A stretch of DNA of 64,000 nt from Saonia flava. GTDB lineage: Bacteria; Bacteroidota; Bacteroidia; Flavobacteriales; Flavobacteriaceae. A program made the position numbers and the translations under genes. The stretch spans positions 1,140,666-1,204,665 of the forward strand of contig NZ_JAATJJ010000001.1 of the NCBI RefSeq assembly GCF_011927795.1, in the 5' to 3' direction. Under the pieces are notes generated by a model. It was not told where the DNA came from, made no database searches, and saw only the letters and a program-made list of their open reading frames with translations. The number at the start of each line of letters is the position of its first letter. Position 1 is the first letter of the stretch. Of the stretch, positions 50,429 to 59,270 are shown one piece after another.

Positions 50429-50986
50429 TTATTTTAAAAGATCATCTAGGAACAATCTGGTTTTGTTACTATTCCAATTGGCAGCTCCCGTTTCAGCAAT
50501 TACGATGTGTCCTTTTTTATTAATTATATAGGTAGTGGGTATCACTTTTGACTTCAATATATCCGGAGCCTTACTTTTGCTAAAGTATACTGGAAAGTTA
50601 TACTCTTTTTTGGTAATAAAATTTTTTGCTTTTTGTACTTTGTCTTCAGCTACCATTACAAAACTAACTTTTTCGCCATAGTCATTGTAAAGTTCTTGTA
50701 TGCTTGGCATTTCTGCTACACAAGGAGGACACCAAGTTGCCCAAAAATTTACAAATACAACCTTACCCTTTTCAGTTTCAAAATTCAACGTGTTTCCATC
50801 CACATCGACCAATTGCCATTGGTAAGTATCTAATGGGACTTGCAATTCTTCTTTTAAAGTATCCACACTACCAGCCAATAACCTATTCATTAATACTTTC
50901 ATCTTAAAACCAACTGGTGTAAATAAGAAAAGAATCACTCCTAGAATAAGTAGTCCATTAACAATTTGGTCCTTTTTAAATTTCAT
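50429..50986 (-). CDS. TlpA-like membrane-anchored thioredoxin
   Basis: A 185-residue protein with an N-terminal membrane anchor (residues 8-25) and a thioredoxin-like domain facing the periplasm. The redox site is WATWCPPC; the cis-proline is in VIPTTYI. TlpA-like proteins reduce disulfides in c-type cytochromes or other envelope proteins. It lies two bases after a clear paralogue (50989-51549) that shares its domain plan. Confidence 0.93.
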   Translation of the reverse strand: MKFKKDQIVNGLLILGVILFLFTPVGFKMKVLMNRLLAGSVDTLKEELQVPLDTYQWQLVDVDGNTLNFETEKGKVVFVNFWATWCPPCVAEMPSIQELYNDYGEKVSFVMVAEDKVQKAKNFITKKEYNFPVYFSKSKAPDILKSKVIPTTYIINKKGHIVIAETGAANWNSNKTRLFLDDLLK

Positions 50987-50988
50987 TA

Positions 50989-51549
50989 TTATTTAGAAAT
51001 CAGCTCATCTAGCAACTTATGTACTCTACCTCTATTCCAACTAGCAATCTCCTTTTCATAAACCACCACACTTCCCTCTTTGTCAATTAGGTAAGACGAT
51101 GGCACTACCTTCGAATCTATAGGCATTTTATCCCCTATGATAAGATAGGTAACCGGAAAAGTGAATCCATGTTTTTCCATAAAGGTTTCTACAGGCTCTC
51201 TTAACTCATTAGTAATGATATAAAAATCCACTTTGTCTCCGTAGGCATCATACAATTTTTGAATACTTGTTAATTCTGCATAAGATGGTAATTTCCATGA
51301 GGCCCAAAGGTTTATAAAAACCACCTTTCCCTCCGATTGTTTAAAATTGAAGAAATTCCAATCAGCATCTTTTAGTCGCCAATCGTAATCCGCAATTTTT
51401 TCTCTTTTGCTTTCAACAATTACTGTTGGACGTGGCGCAAATAATCTATGTAACAAAACCTTTCCGTAAAAACCCAAAGGGGTAACAAAAAAAGACAATA
51501 CAAAAGCAATGAGGAGTATGTTTAAAAGCGTCTTCTTCTTAAGTTTCAT
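50989..51549 (-). CDS. TlpA-like protein without redox cysteines
   Basis: A 186-residue paralogue of the next gene: the same membrane anchor (KTLLNILLIAFVLSFFVTPLGFYGKVLLHRLF) and thioredoxin domain. The active-site segment reads WASWKLPSYAE where the neighbour has WATWCPPCVAE, so both cysteines are replaced (Lys and Ser) and no other cysteine is found in the protein. The cis-proline (VVPSSYL) is kept, so the fold should be intact. It cannot do thiol chemistry and may act as partner or chaperone of the active copy. Operon of two, downstream of the aconitase gene's terminator. Confidence 0.9.
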   Translation of the reverse strand: MKLKKKTLLNILLIAFVLSFFVTPLGFYGKVLLHRLFAPRPTVIVESKREKIADYDWRLKDADWNFFNFKQSEGKVVFINLWASWKLPSYAELTSIQKLYDAYGDKVDFYIITNELREPVETFMEKHGFTFPVTYLIIGDKMPIDSKVVPSSYLIDKEGSVVVYEKEIASWNRGRVHKLLDELISK

Positions 51550-51572
51550 TTACAATTTAGGTTTCGCCAAAA

Positions 51573-51606
51573 CTAAAAAACTCCTGAAGATTTTCAGGAG
51601 TTTTAA
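51573..51606 (-). terminator. Intrinsic terminator of the aconitase gene (minus strand)
   Basis: AAACTCCTGAA and TTCAGGAGTTT arms pair over 11 bases around a short loop, with T run on the minus strand. It separates aconitase from the TlpA pair. Confidence 0.88.
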
Positions 51607-51628
51607 TTACTTATTTTACTATGAGGAA

Positions 51629-53893
51629 CTATGCGGCATTCTCTTTTTTGATTACATTAAGTGCAGAACCTTCTTTAAACCATTCTATTTGAGGCGCATT
51701 ATAGGTATGATTCAACAGAATGGTATCAACAGAACCATCTGCATGGACCGCTTCCAAAGTCAACTGTTTACCAGGAGCAAATTCATTTAAATCAATAAAA
51801 TTAAATGTATCATCTTCCTGAATTAAATCATAATCCGATTCATTGACAAATGTTAACCCAAGCATTCCCTGTTTTTTAAGATTGGTTTCATGAATACGTG
51901 CAAAAGATTTTACAATTACCGCTGCAACACCTAAATGACGGGGTTCCATAGCAGCATGTTCACGGGAAGAACCTTCTCCATAGTTATGGTCTCCCACTAC
52001 AATAGATTTAATTCCTGCGGCCTTATATGCACGAGCAGTATCTGGCACTGGGGCATATTCTCCAGTTATTTGATTCTTAACTTTATTTGTTGCTTTACCA
52101 AATGCATTTACTGCACCAATTAAACAGTTGTTGGAAATATTATCTAAATGACCACGAAAACGTAACCAAGGACCCGCCATGGAAATATGATCAGTTGTAC
52201 ATTTTCCAAATGCTTTTATTAATAGCTTGGCCCCTTCAATTTTGCTTCCAATTGGCTCAAAAGGTTCTAACAACTGTAATCTTTCCGAAGATGGAGAAAC
52301 CACAACTTGTACACCGCTACCGTCTTCCATAGGAGCTACAAAACCTGCATCCTCCACATCAAAACCTCTAGGTGGCAATTCCAAACCAGTTGGTTCTTCC
52401 AACATAACTTCCTCACCATCATTATTGACTAATTTATCTGTCATTGGGTTAAAATCCAATCGTCCTGATATAGCAACAGCTGCAACCATTTCTGGTGACG
52501 CAACAAAGGCGTGCGTATTTGGGTTACCATCCGCCCTTTTAGAAAAGTTACGGTTAAAGGAATGTATAATTGTATTTTTTTCTTGCTTGTCTGCCCCTTC
52601 TCTAGCCCATTGTCCAATACATGGTCCACAGGCGTTAGTAAATATTTTTGCGTTTAAATCTTCAAAAATATCCAGCAAACCATCTCTTTCAGCTGTAAAG
52701 CGAACTTGTTCGGATCCAGGGTTGATACCAAATTCAGCCTTGGCAACCAGACCCTTGTCCACCGCTTGTTTTGCTACTGAAGCTGCTCTGGACAAATCTT
52801 CATATGAGGAGTTGGTACAAGAACCTATTAGACCCCATTCTACTTTTAATGGCCAGTCATTCTCTTTTGCTTTTTCCGTCATTTCACCAACTATTGTTGC
52901 CAAATCCGGTGTAAATGGTCCATTGATATGTGGCTTGAGCTCGTCCAGGTTAATTTCAATTACTTGATCAAAATATTTTTCCGGGTTAGCATATACCTCA
53001 TCATCCCCTGTTAAATGTTCTTTTACCTTATTGGCTGCATCGGCAATATCATTTCTGTCAGTTGCCCTTAAATAACGTTCCATGGAAGCATCATAACCAA
53101 AGGTAGAAGTAGTAGCTCCTATTTCTGCTCCCATATTACATATGGTGCCTTTTCCAGTTGCTGACATAGATTTTGCACCCTCTCCAAAATATTCAACAAT
53201 AGCTCCTGTACCACCTTTTACAGTTAAAATACCAGCTACTTTTAAAATAACATCTTTTGGTGCTGACCAACCCGATAATTTTCCGGTTAATTTAACTCCA
53301 ATTAATTTTGGGAATTTAAGTTCCCATGCCATTCCTGCCATAACATCTACAGCATCTGCGCCTCCAACACCAATGGCAACCATTCCCAATCCACCAGCAT
53401 TTACCGTATGGGAATCCGTACCAATCATCATTCCACCTGGAAATGCATAATTTTCCAAAACTACCTGGTGTATAATTCCAGCTCCCGGTTTCCAGAAACC
53501 AATTCCGTACTTATCCGATACAGAGGCTAAAAAATTAAAAACCTCACTACTATTGTTCAACGCATTTTGTAAATCCTTATCTGCACCAATTTTAGCCTGT
53601 ATCAAGTGATCACAATGCACCGTGGTAGGAACAGCTACTTTAGGTTTCCCTGCCTGCATAAACTGTAACAATGCCATCTGAGCGGTTGCATCTTGACACG
53701 CGATACGGTCCGGCGCAAAATCCACATAATCCTTACCTCTTTCAAAAGCCTTAGTAGCTTTTCCATCCCATAAATGTGAATATAAAATCTTCTCCGAAAG
53801 AGTTAAGGGTTTACCAACCACTTCACGTGCCTTGTCAACACGTTCAGCCATGTTAGCATATACCTTTTTAATCATATCAATGTCAAATGCCAT
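51629..53893 (-). CDS. Aconitate hydratase (mitochondrial-type)
   Basis: Isomerises citrate to isocitrate using a 4Fe-4S cluster. 754 residues, close to mitochondrial aconitase in length rather than to the ~890-residue AcnA. The cluster cysteines lie in [11 protein letters not shown] and [31 protein letters not shown] and the swivel-domain [22 protein letters not shown] are intact. A -7 box (TAAATTTG, minus, 53925-53932) precedes the start by 31 bases. An inverted repeat sits just upstream (53940-53969). The next citric-cycle enzyme, icd, is at 17.6 kb. Confidence 0.97.
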   Translation of the reverse strand: MAFDIDMIKKVYANMAERVDKAREVVGKPLTLSEKILYSHLWDGKATKAFERGKDYVDFAPDRIACQDATAQMALLQFMQAGKPKVAVPTTVHCDHLIQAKIGADKDLQNALNNSSEVFNFLASVSDKYGIGFWKPGAGIIHQVVLENYAFPGGMMIGTDSHTVNAGGLGMVAIGVGGADAVDVMAGMAWELKFPKLIGVKLTGKLSGWSAPKDVILKVAGILTVKGGTGAIVEYFGEGAKSMSATGKGTICNMGAEIGATTSTFGYDASMERYLRATDRNDIADAANKVKEHLTGDDEVYANPEKYFDQVIEINLDELKPHINGPFTPDLATIVGEMTEKAKENDWPLKVEWGLIGSCTNSSYEDLSRAASVAKQAVDKGLVAKAEFGINPGSEQVRFTAERDGLLDIFEDLNAKIFTNACGPCIGQWAREGADKQEKNTIIHSFNRNFSKRADGNPNTHAFVASPEMVAAVAISGRLDFNPMTDKLVNNDGEEVMLEEPTGLELPPRGFDVEDAGFVAPMEDGSGVQVVVSPSSERLQLLEPFEPIGSKIEGAKLLIKAFGKCTTDHISMAGPWLRFRGHLDNISNNCLIGAVNAFGKATNKVKNQITGEYAPVPDTARAYKAAGIKSIVVGDHNYGEGSSREHAAMEPRHLGVAAVIVKSFARIHETNLKKQGMLGLTFVNESDYDLIQEDDTFNFIDLNEFAPGKQLTLEAVHADGSVDTILLNHTYNAPQIEWFKEGSALNVIKKENAA

Positions 53894-53924
53894 TATCTAA
53901 TATTTTAAGTTTTGAGTAATTCTA

Positions 53925-53932
53925 CAAATTTA
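53925..53932 (-). promoter_or_regulatory. -7 promoter element of the aconitase gene
   Basis: Minus-strand TAAATTTG, exact TAnnTTTG. The only TTG nearby is at 15 bases (53950-53948), shorter than the usual spacing. Confidence 0.5.
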
Positions 53933-53939
53933 AGAAAAT

Positions 53940-53969
53940 CCGTAGTGCAAAGAAAATAATTTGCTACGG
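53940..53969. repeat. Inverted repeat between moxR and aconitase genes
   Basis: CCGTAGtgCAAA and TTTGCTACGG are complementary apart from a two-base bulge, around an eight-base loop. It could be a weak terminator for the moxR operon on the minus strand or a regulatory site overlapping the -33 region of the aconitase promoter. Confidence 0.5.
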
Positions 53970-54006
53970 TAATATGCGAATTTTTAAGAAGAAAAACTAT
54001 AGAATT

Positions 54007-54960
54007 TTATAGCAATTTTGTGATAATATCCTCTTCTGATACACCTTCTGCCTCTGCCTTGTAATTTTTTATAATTCGATGTCTCAGTATTCCCATGGCC
54101 ACTGCTTTTACATCTTCTATATCCGGAGAGAATTTTCCATGGATTGCAGCATGGGCCTTTGCTCCCAAAACCAAATTTTGAGAAGCCCTTGGTCCAGCTC
54201 CCCAATCAATATACTGCTTTACATAATCTACAGCAGATTCTAAATTGGGACGAGTACTATTTACTAAATTCACAGCATAGGAAACCACATTGTCCGGCAC
54301 AGGAATTCTACGTATCAAATGCTGTACTTCAATAATCTCTTTTGCATTGAACAAGGATTTTACCTCTGGAACATTATCAGAAGTAGTTTTCTTAACCACT
54401 TCAATTTCTTCTTCTACCGATGGATACTTAAGTTCAATGGCAAACATAAAGCGGTCTAATTGTGCCTCTGGCAAAGGATAAGTACCTTCCTGCTCTATTG
54501 GGTTTTGAGTTGCCAAAACAAAATAAGGAAGCTCTAATTTGTATTGCTGTCCCGCAATGGTCACCGCTCTTTCTTGCATAGCCTCTAACAATGCTGCCTG
54601 GGTTTTTGGGGGTGTCCTATTTATTTCATCAGCCAAAATAATATTAGAAAATATAGGCCCCTTAATGAATTTAAAACTTCTGTTTTGATCCAATACCTCA
54701 CTTCCCAAAATATCACTGGGCATTAAATCTGGTGTAAACTGAATACGCTTAAAATCCAGTCCCAAAGTCTGGGCAATCGTATTCACCATAAGGGTCTTTG
54801 CCAAACCGGGCACTCCGATAAGAAGGGAGTGGCCTCCAGTATAAATAGACAATAGTATTTGGTCCACTACCTCATTCTGTCCGACTATAACCTTCGCAAT
54901 CTCTTGCTTTAAGGATTTATGTTTTTTAACCAGATTTTCGATAGCGGCAACGTCTGACAT
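54007..54960 (-). CDS. MoxR family AAA+ ATPase
   Basis: A 317-residue AAA+ ATPase of the MoxR type, which acts as a chaperone in the assembly of protein complexes, commonly with von Willebrand A proteins. Walker A GVPGLAKT, Walker B ADEINRTPPKTQAALLEAMQE (with the sensor-1 ATQNPIEQEGTYPLPEAQLDRF segment) are intact. The usual DUF58/VWA partners do not follow here: the next gene on this strand is aconitase, after 113 bases. Starts three bases after the SurA-like gene stop, so it is cotranscribed with the foldases. Confidence 0.95.
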   Translation of the reverse strand: MSDVAAIENLVKKHKSLKQEIAKVIVGQNEVVDQILLSIYTGGHSLLIGVPGLAKTLMVNTIAQTLGLDFKRIQFTPDLMPSDILGSEVLDQNRSFKFIKGPIFSNIILADEINRTPPKTQAALLEAMQERAVTIAGQQYKLELPYFVLATQNPIEQEGTYPLPEAQLDRFMFAIELKYPSVEEEIEVVKKTTSDNVPEVKSLFNAKEIIEVQHLIRRIPVPDNVVSYAVNLVNSTRPNLESAVDYVKQYIDWGAGPRASQNLVLGAKAHAAIHGKFSPDIEDVKAVAMGILRHRIIKNYKAEAEGVSEEDIITKLL

Positions 54961-54963
54961 ATA

Positions 54964-56415
54964 TTATTTTTTAACCCAGTTGTTGGCAAAATCACAATCT
55001 TTATTTGCCTCGTTTACACTTATATAAGTATCCTCTATATGCTCATCCATCCACTTTTTAATAGCATTGAACTGCTTTTCCCTAAGTGCCAATTCCTGGA
55101 TTTTAAGATAATCCTGAGCAAAGTCTGCCTGATGCTCATCATATCTATTGGAAATTTTTAAAATTTTATATTTAACTCCAGCTCCTCTTTCATCTTGTTC
55201 CATAATAGGTCTGGAAATTTCATTATCCTTAAGGTTTCTCACTTGATTGTACAATGTTGGATCCATTTTTGTCAATTCAAAACGGGCACTAAAATCACTG
55301 GGGTTACGCAGTACACCTCCATCGAATTTAGTTTCTTTTTCATCAGAAAAATTAAGTGCCGCTTCCGCAAAAGTAAACTTACCATCCAATATATTTTGGC
55401 GAATGCTATCCAGCTCGGCTTTAGCTTCATTAATTGCTTCCTGTGGAACTTCTGGAGCCATTAGAATATGCCGAATATCCCTTTCCTGTCCTCTTATTTT
55501 TTCACAAAATATTATGTGGTATCCAAAAATGGTCTCAAAAGGTTCAGAAATCTCTCCCTCTTCGAGACTAAAAGCAACATCTTTAAATTCTTTTACAAAA
55601 CCTGTTTCTTTGGTAATACTATAAAATCCTCCATTGGGTTTTGATCCTGGGTCCTGAGTATACAGGATAGCTTTTACCTTAAAACTTGAGCCATTATCCA
55701 GCACATCTGCTCTTATGGCATTTAATCTATCTATGACTTTTTGCTTTTCTTCGTCAGTGGCTTTAGGAGTTTTTACGATTTGGGAAATTTCCAATTCCGC
55801 CCCAATCATAGGTCTTTCATCTTTAGGGATTTTATTGAAAAACTGTCTTATCTCTTCTGGAGTAACCTGAATTTCACCTACAATCTTTGACTGCATCCTC
55901 TCAGAAAGCATTCTTAATTTATTAATTTTATAAAGTTCCTCCCTAAAACTTTCTACATCTTCCTTTTTATAAAATTTAAGCACTTTTTCCATAGAGCCTA
56001 TTTGTGCTACCAAGCCCTGTATTTGTCTATCACTAGTTGCATTCACCTCATCATCGGAGACCAATATACTATCCTGAACGGCTTGGTGGGCATACAAACG
56101 GTCTTCCATTAACTTGCCCAAGAGGCTACAATGGCTAATATCTTCTGCGGAAACCCCTTGGGTTTTAAGATCAATCAGTGTTTTTTCTATGTCCGAATCC
56201 AATATCACATAGTCCCCAACAACAGAAGCAATACCGTCCAATTTGACCCTCTTAAAATTCTGAGTGGAATCCTTTTTAAAATCTCCACGCTCCTCCACAA
56301 CCATATCCTCTGGTTCTACTTGAGTATCTGGCATTTCATTCGTCTCTTGGGAAAACCCAAAAACAGTAAAAAACATGCCCAATATTAGTACAAAAGTCTT
56401 ATTAGTCTTTTTCAT
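54964..56415 (-). CDS. SurA-like peptidyl-prolyl isomerase
   Basis: A 483-residue periplasmic foldase for outer-membrane proteins. The signal peptide MKKTNKTFVLILGMFFTVFGFSQ sets the ATG at 56415 (an upstream in-frame start at 56478 is less likely). A SurA N-terminal helical domain (~residues 75-210) is followed by two parvulin repeats (IGAELEISQIVKTPKATDEEK... KPNGGFYSI... and RDIRHILMAPEVPQ... FDGGVLRN). It overlaps the preceding foldase gene by 14 bases. Confidence 0.93.
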   Translation of the reverse strand: MKKTNKTFVLILGMFFTVFGFSQETNEMPDTQVEPEDMVVEERGDFKKDSTQNFKRVKLDGIASVVGDYVILDSDIEKTLIDLKTQGVSAEDISHCSLLGKLMEDRLYAHQAVQDSILVSDDEVNATSDRQIQGLVAQIGSMEKVLKFYKKEDVESFREELYKINKLRMLSERMQSKIVGEIQVTPEEIRQFFNKIPKDERPMIGAELEISQIVKTPKATDEEKQKVIDRLNAIRADVLDNGSSFKVKAILYTQDPGSKPNGGFYSITKETGFVKEFKDVAFSLEEGEISEPFETIFGYHIIFCEKIRGQERDIRHILMAPEVPQEAINEAKAELDSIRQNILDGKFTFAEAALNFSDEKETKFDGGVLRNPSDFSARFELTKMDPTLYNQVRNLKDNEISRPIMEQDERGAGVKYKILKISNRYDEHQADFAQDYLKIQELALREKQFNAIKKWMDEHIEDTYISVNEANKDCDFANNWVKK

Positions 56416-57292
56416 ATACTTCAAATTCTTTTTCTTTAATGGCTTCGTCAATAATTTCAGTTTCCAGTTGTCTACCATACTCCAGCTTTCTTCTATTCAA
56501 AAGAACCTGTTTTATAGTTGGCTCTATATACTGTAATGGCGCAATATCATTTACTTCCAAAACATCAATAACCTTCGCCAAATATACCCCTAATGAATCC
56601 TGCAACTCAAAAAATTGTGATTTTTTTAAGTATCGCTCTTCATTTTCATAGGTCAGTGGAGGAATTTCATCGATCACCCTCGATGATGCTACCCAGATGG
56701 AATCATTAAAATTCAATTTTTTGAACTGCACCCCTATTGAATCCAAATACTGGACATCCTCCGCTTCAAAATCCTTTAATTTTTGGATTACAGCTTCTTT
56801 ATCCAAAAACTGCGGGGGAAGTTCTATAAACCTAAGTTGGACAATTTTTTCCTTTAGTTTAAAATTCTCTTTCTCTATGTCGTAAAAACTCTGCAATTCT
56901 GAAAGGCTTATCGCTGTATCCTGGGCCTGCTGAACCAACGCCTCTTTATAAGCCCCAGTATAAAGATCATTTCTATAATTGCTCACGAGCCGGTCAAACT
57001 CAGCCAATTTATCTTCTGACAAATTTATTTTCGCCTTGTTCATTAACAATTGCTTGGCAGCCCAATTATTAATATAATTGGTAACAAACGATGCACTATC
57101 CGCTTTGGACATATTGCTATTCAACAACAATTGGACATCTTCTTTGTATAAATAGGTTTCCCCAACACGGGCCAAAGGTTCCTTTTCTGCTTCTTTTCTA
57201 AAAAAAGAGTCACATGAAACCGTAAAAATCAACATCATAATGGGCTGTGCAACTTTTATGAACATCCACCCTTTTCTATTAAAAAACTGCAT
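56402..57292 (-). CDS. SurA/PpiC-type foldase lipoprotein without obvious parvulin domain
   Basis: A ~296-residue lipoprotein (lipobox MLIFTVSC) with a SurA N-terminal-like, helix-rich domain; no parvulin signature is seen, so it is probably a chaperone and not an isomerase. The -7 box TATTTTTG (57304-57297 on minus) ends only four bases before the ATG at 57292, so either the mRNA is leaderless or the true start is the Met at 57265 (MFIKVAQPIMMLIF), which would still give a proper signal peptide. First gene of the foldase-foldase-MoxR operon. Confidence 0.85.
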   Translation of the reverse strand: MQFFNRKGWMFIKVAQPIMMLIFTVSCDSFFRKEAEKEPLARVGETYLYKEDVQLLLNSNMSKADSASFVTNYINNWAAKQLLMNKAKINLSEDKLAEFDRLVSNYRNDLYTGAYKEALVQQAQDTAISLSELQSFYDIEKENFKLKEKIVQLRFIELPPQFLDKEAVIQKLKDFEAEDVQYLDSIGVQFKKLNFNDSIWVASSRVIDEIPPLTYENEERYLKKSQFFELQDSLGVYLAKVIDVLEVNDIAPLQYIEPTIKQVLLNRRKLEYGRQLETEIIDEAIKEKEFEVYEKD

Positions 57293-57296
57293 CCTG

Positions 57297-57326
57297 CAAA
57301 AATAACAATTACATTATCTTGCACAA
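57297..57326 (-). promoter_or_regulatory. Promoter of the foldase-moxR operon
   Basis: Minus-strand TTG (57326-57324), 19 bases, TATTTTTG (57304-57297): a full match. Position almost on the start codon suggests a leaderless transcript or a later start. Confidence 0.78.
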
Positions 57327-57407
57327 GTTATAAAATAGGGGATTAACACATTTTTAGCACCCTATGAATCCTATATTTATTAAATTAGTAAGAAATACGG
57401 GGCAAAA

Positions 57408-57863
57408 ATGAAATATACTACAGAAATTATTGTAAACCTGCCCAGGGAAGAATTTATCAAGAAGCTGGACAATGCTGATAATATGAAGCATTGGCAACGA
57501 GGTTTGGTAAAATATGAACTGCTGTCCGGGAGCGCTGGGCAAGAAGGTGCAAGAATGAGTTTGGATTATAAAATGGGTAAGCGGGAAATGTCCTTAATAG
57601 AAACCATCATTAAAAGAAATTTTCCAGAAGAGTTCCATGCCACATATGACACCAAAGGAGTGCACAATATTCAAAAAAATTATTTTGAAGAGGTTGATGC
57701 AAATACAACAAAATGGATTTCTAAAAGTGAATTTCAATTCTCCAGTTTCATGATGAAGGCAATGGGTTTTCTTATGCCAGGAGCCTTTAAAAAACAGTCC
57801 TATAAATACGCTGAAGATTTCAAGGCCTTTGCAGAGAAAGGAATTTCTGTTTCTAAATCCTAA
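57408..57863 (+). CDS. SRPBCC family protein
   Basis: A 151-residue protein of the START/Bet v1-like SRPBCC fold (polyketide cyclase-like): MKYTTEIIVNLPREEFIKKLDNADNMKHWQRGLVKYELL opens with the first strand and helices, and the last helix is KKQSYKYAEDFKAFAEKG. A hydrophobic ligand pocket is expected; the ligand is unknown. Followed after 17 bases by a short conserved gene. Confidence 0.9.
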   Translation: MKYTTEIIVNLPREEFIKKLDNADNMKHWQRGLVKYELLSGSAGQEGARMSLDYKMGKREMSLIETIIKRNFPEEFHATYDTKGVHNIQKNYFEEVDANTTKWISKSEFQFSSFMMKAMGFLMPGAFKKQSYKYAEDFKAFAEKGISVSKS

Positions 57864-57880
57864 AGATAAATACTACCGAC

Positions 57881-58120
57881 TTGAATAGAAGAATAAAATT
57901 AATTTGGGATTTTAGGGGCCCAACCGCAGGTATGACATCCGAACACCATGAAAAACACCTTAAAGAATATATAGCAGCCGAAGAATTGGAATGCAAAATT
58001 ACCGGACATAGTACCATCAACGATATGCATAGCATTGCCTATATGGTTGTTAACGAAAAACATATGATTAAAGTGAGAGATTCACTAAAACCCCATCGTG
58101 GTGAAGTGTATGAAAATTGA
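57881..58120 (+). CDS. Short conserved protein, TTG start
   Basis: A 79-residue protein (MNRRIKLIWDFRGPTAGMTSEHHEKHLKEYIAAEELEC...). It uses TTG at 57881; the next Met (in GMTSEH) would remove the conserved-looking IKLIWDFRGP strand. The composition, HEKHLKEY and SIAYMVVNEKHMIKVRDSLKPHRGE, looks like a small alpha/beta ferredoxin-like fold; I recall similar uncharacterised proteins in flavobacteria. Function unknown. Between the SRPBCC gene and the serine hydrolase gene, all in the same direction and tightly spaced. Confidence 0.72.
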   Translation: MNRRIKLIWDFRGPTAGMTSEHHEKHLKEYIAAEELECKITGHSTINDMHSIAYMVVNEKHMIKVRDSLKPHRGEVYEN

Positions 58121-58135
58121 CCAAACCAACCAGAC

Positions 58136-59266
58136 TTGAAAAAACAAATACTCATTATTTTAGGGTGCTGCTTGCTTTGGATTTCTTGTTCCCAGACTAA
58201 GAATCACAATCCTCTGGAAATAGTTTTATCATCAAATGATTCCAAGATTAAAAAGGTTATGGATAGTATAGGCCAATATGAGGTACAAATAAGGTACACC
58301 CATATTAAACGAGAAAATGATAGTGTTTTTTTTAAAGATTATGATTTTCAGGTGGACAACCAGCGCTACTTTTATCCTGCGAGTACCGTTAAATTTCCAA
58401 TTGCTACTTTGGCTTTAGAAAAACTAAATGGGCTAGATTCGCTGACCATGAATACTCTTTTTTATGTAGAAGGTGATTCTGTTGAAACCACAATTGCCAA
58501 AGAAATCACCAAAATATTTGCGGTAAGTGACAATGAGGCCAATAATAGATTGGTAGAGTTTTTGGGTCAAGATGAAATCAATCAAAAGCTTAAAGAGAAG
58601 GGAATTGAAGGAGTCCGAATTTCTCATAGACTTTCAACAGACAATGCCTACGAGATTACAACCAAACCCTTGATTATTTATCTAAATGACAGCACAACCA
58701 CAACAAGTATTCCCATTATTAACACTTCCCCTGTACCATTAGTAGAAAAAGGTGTTTTAAAAGGAAAAGGTTTCATAGAAGACGATTTCCTTATCAATGA
58801 ACCGTTTAACATGAGTCTAAAAAATAAATATCCAATAGATGCACAACATAATGTTTTAAAACGAGTTCTTTTCCCAGAAAAATTTAAGGATGCTGAACAA
58901 TTTCACCTAAGTGTCTCGCAAAGAGATTTTTTGTTGTCCTCCATGTCCAATTTACCAAAGGATGTTGGGTACAACCCAAAAACCTACTATGATAGCTATG
59001 GAAAATTCTTTATTTACGGAGATTCCAAAGAAAACATTCCAGATTATATTAAGGTTTATAATAAAGTGGGGTATGCGTATGGAACACTAACCGACTGCGC
59101 CTATATATTGGATTCTAAAAACAATGTGGAGTTTTTGTTGACCGCAACCCTTTTAGTGAATAAAAATGGGATTTTTAACGACAATACCTATGAATTTGAA
59201 GAAGTTGGTATTCCATTTTTGGCGCAACTGGGAAGAGAATTGTATAAATATGAATTAACTCGATAA
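58136..59266 (+). CDS. Class A beta-lactamase-like serine hydrolase lipoprotein
   Basis: A 376-residue lipoprotein: TTG start, signal MKKQILIILGCCLLWISC with lipobox. The serine-hydrolase motif SxxK is STVK in YPASTVKFPIATLAL, the second motif is SDN in VSDNEANN, and the third reads KVGYAYGT in place of KTG. The fold is that of class A beta-lactamases/penicillin-binding proteins, but the Glu166 omega-loop motif is not obvious, so it is more probably a peptidoglycan or ester hydrolase than a true antibiotic resistance enzyme. Sits before the esterase and fucosidase genes, in operon-like spacing. Confidence 0.88.
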   Translation: MKKQILIILGCCLLWISCSQTKNHNPLEIVLSSNDSKIKKVMDSIGQYEVQIRYTHIKRENDSVFFKDYDFQVDNQRYFYPASTVKFPIATLALEKLNGLDSLTMNTLFYVEGDSVETTIAKEITKIFAVSDNEANNRLVEFLGQDEINQKLKEKGIEGVRISHRLSTDNAYEITTKPLIIYLNDSTTTTSIPIINTSPVPLVEKGVLKGKGFIEDDFLINEPFNMSLKNKYPIDAQHNVLKRVLFPEKFKDAEQFHLSVSQRDFLLSSMSNLPKDVGYNPKTYYDSYGKFFIYGDSKENIPDYIKVYNKVGYAYGTLTDCAYILDSKNNVEFLLTATLLVNKNGIFNDNTYEFEEVGIPFLAQLGRELYKYELTR

Positions 59267-59270
59267 ACCC

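Noticed and set aside
52227-52967. A 246-codon open frame on the plus strand
   Set aside because: It lies wholly inside the aconitase gene on the opposite strand, whose cluster and swivel motifs are intact; its own product has no recognisable motif and is Ser/Pro-rich as typical for antisense frames.
58136-59266. Antibiotic resistance beta-lactamase
   Set aside because: SxxK and SDN motifs are present but the Glu166 omega-loop motif and a standard KTG are not evident, and the genomic setting is glycan-related; a resistance role is not supported.
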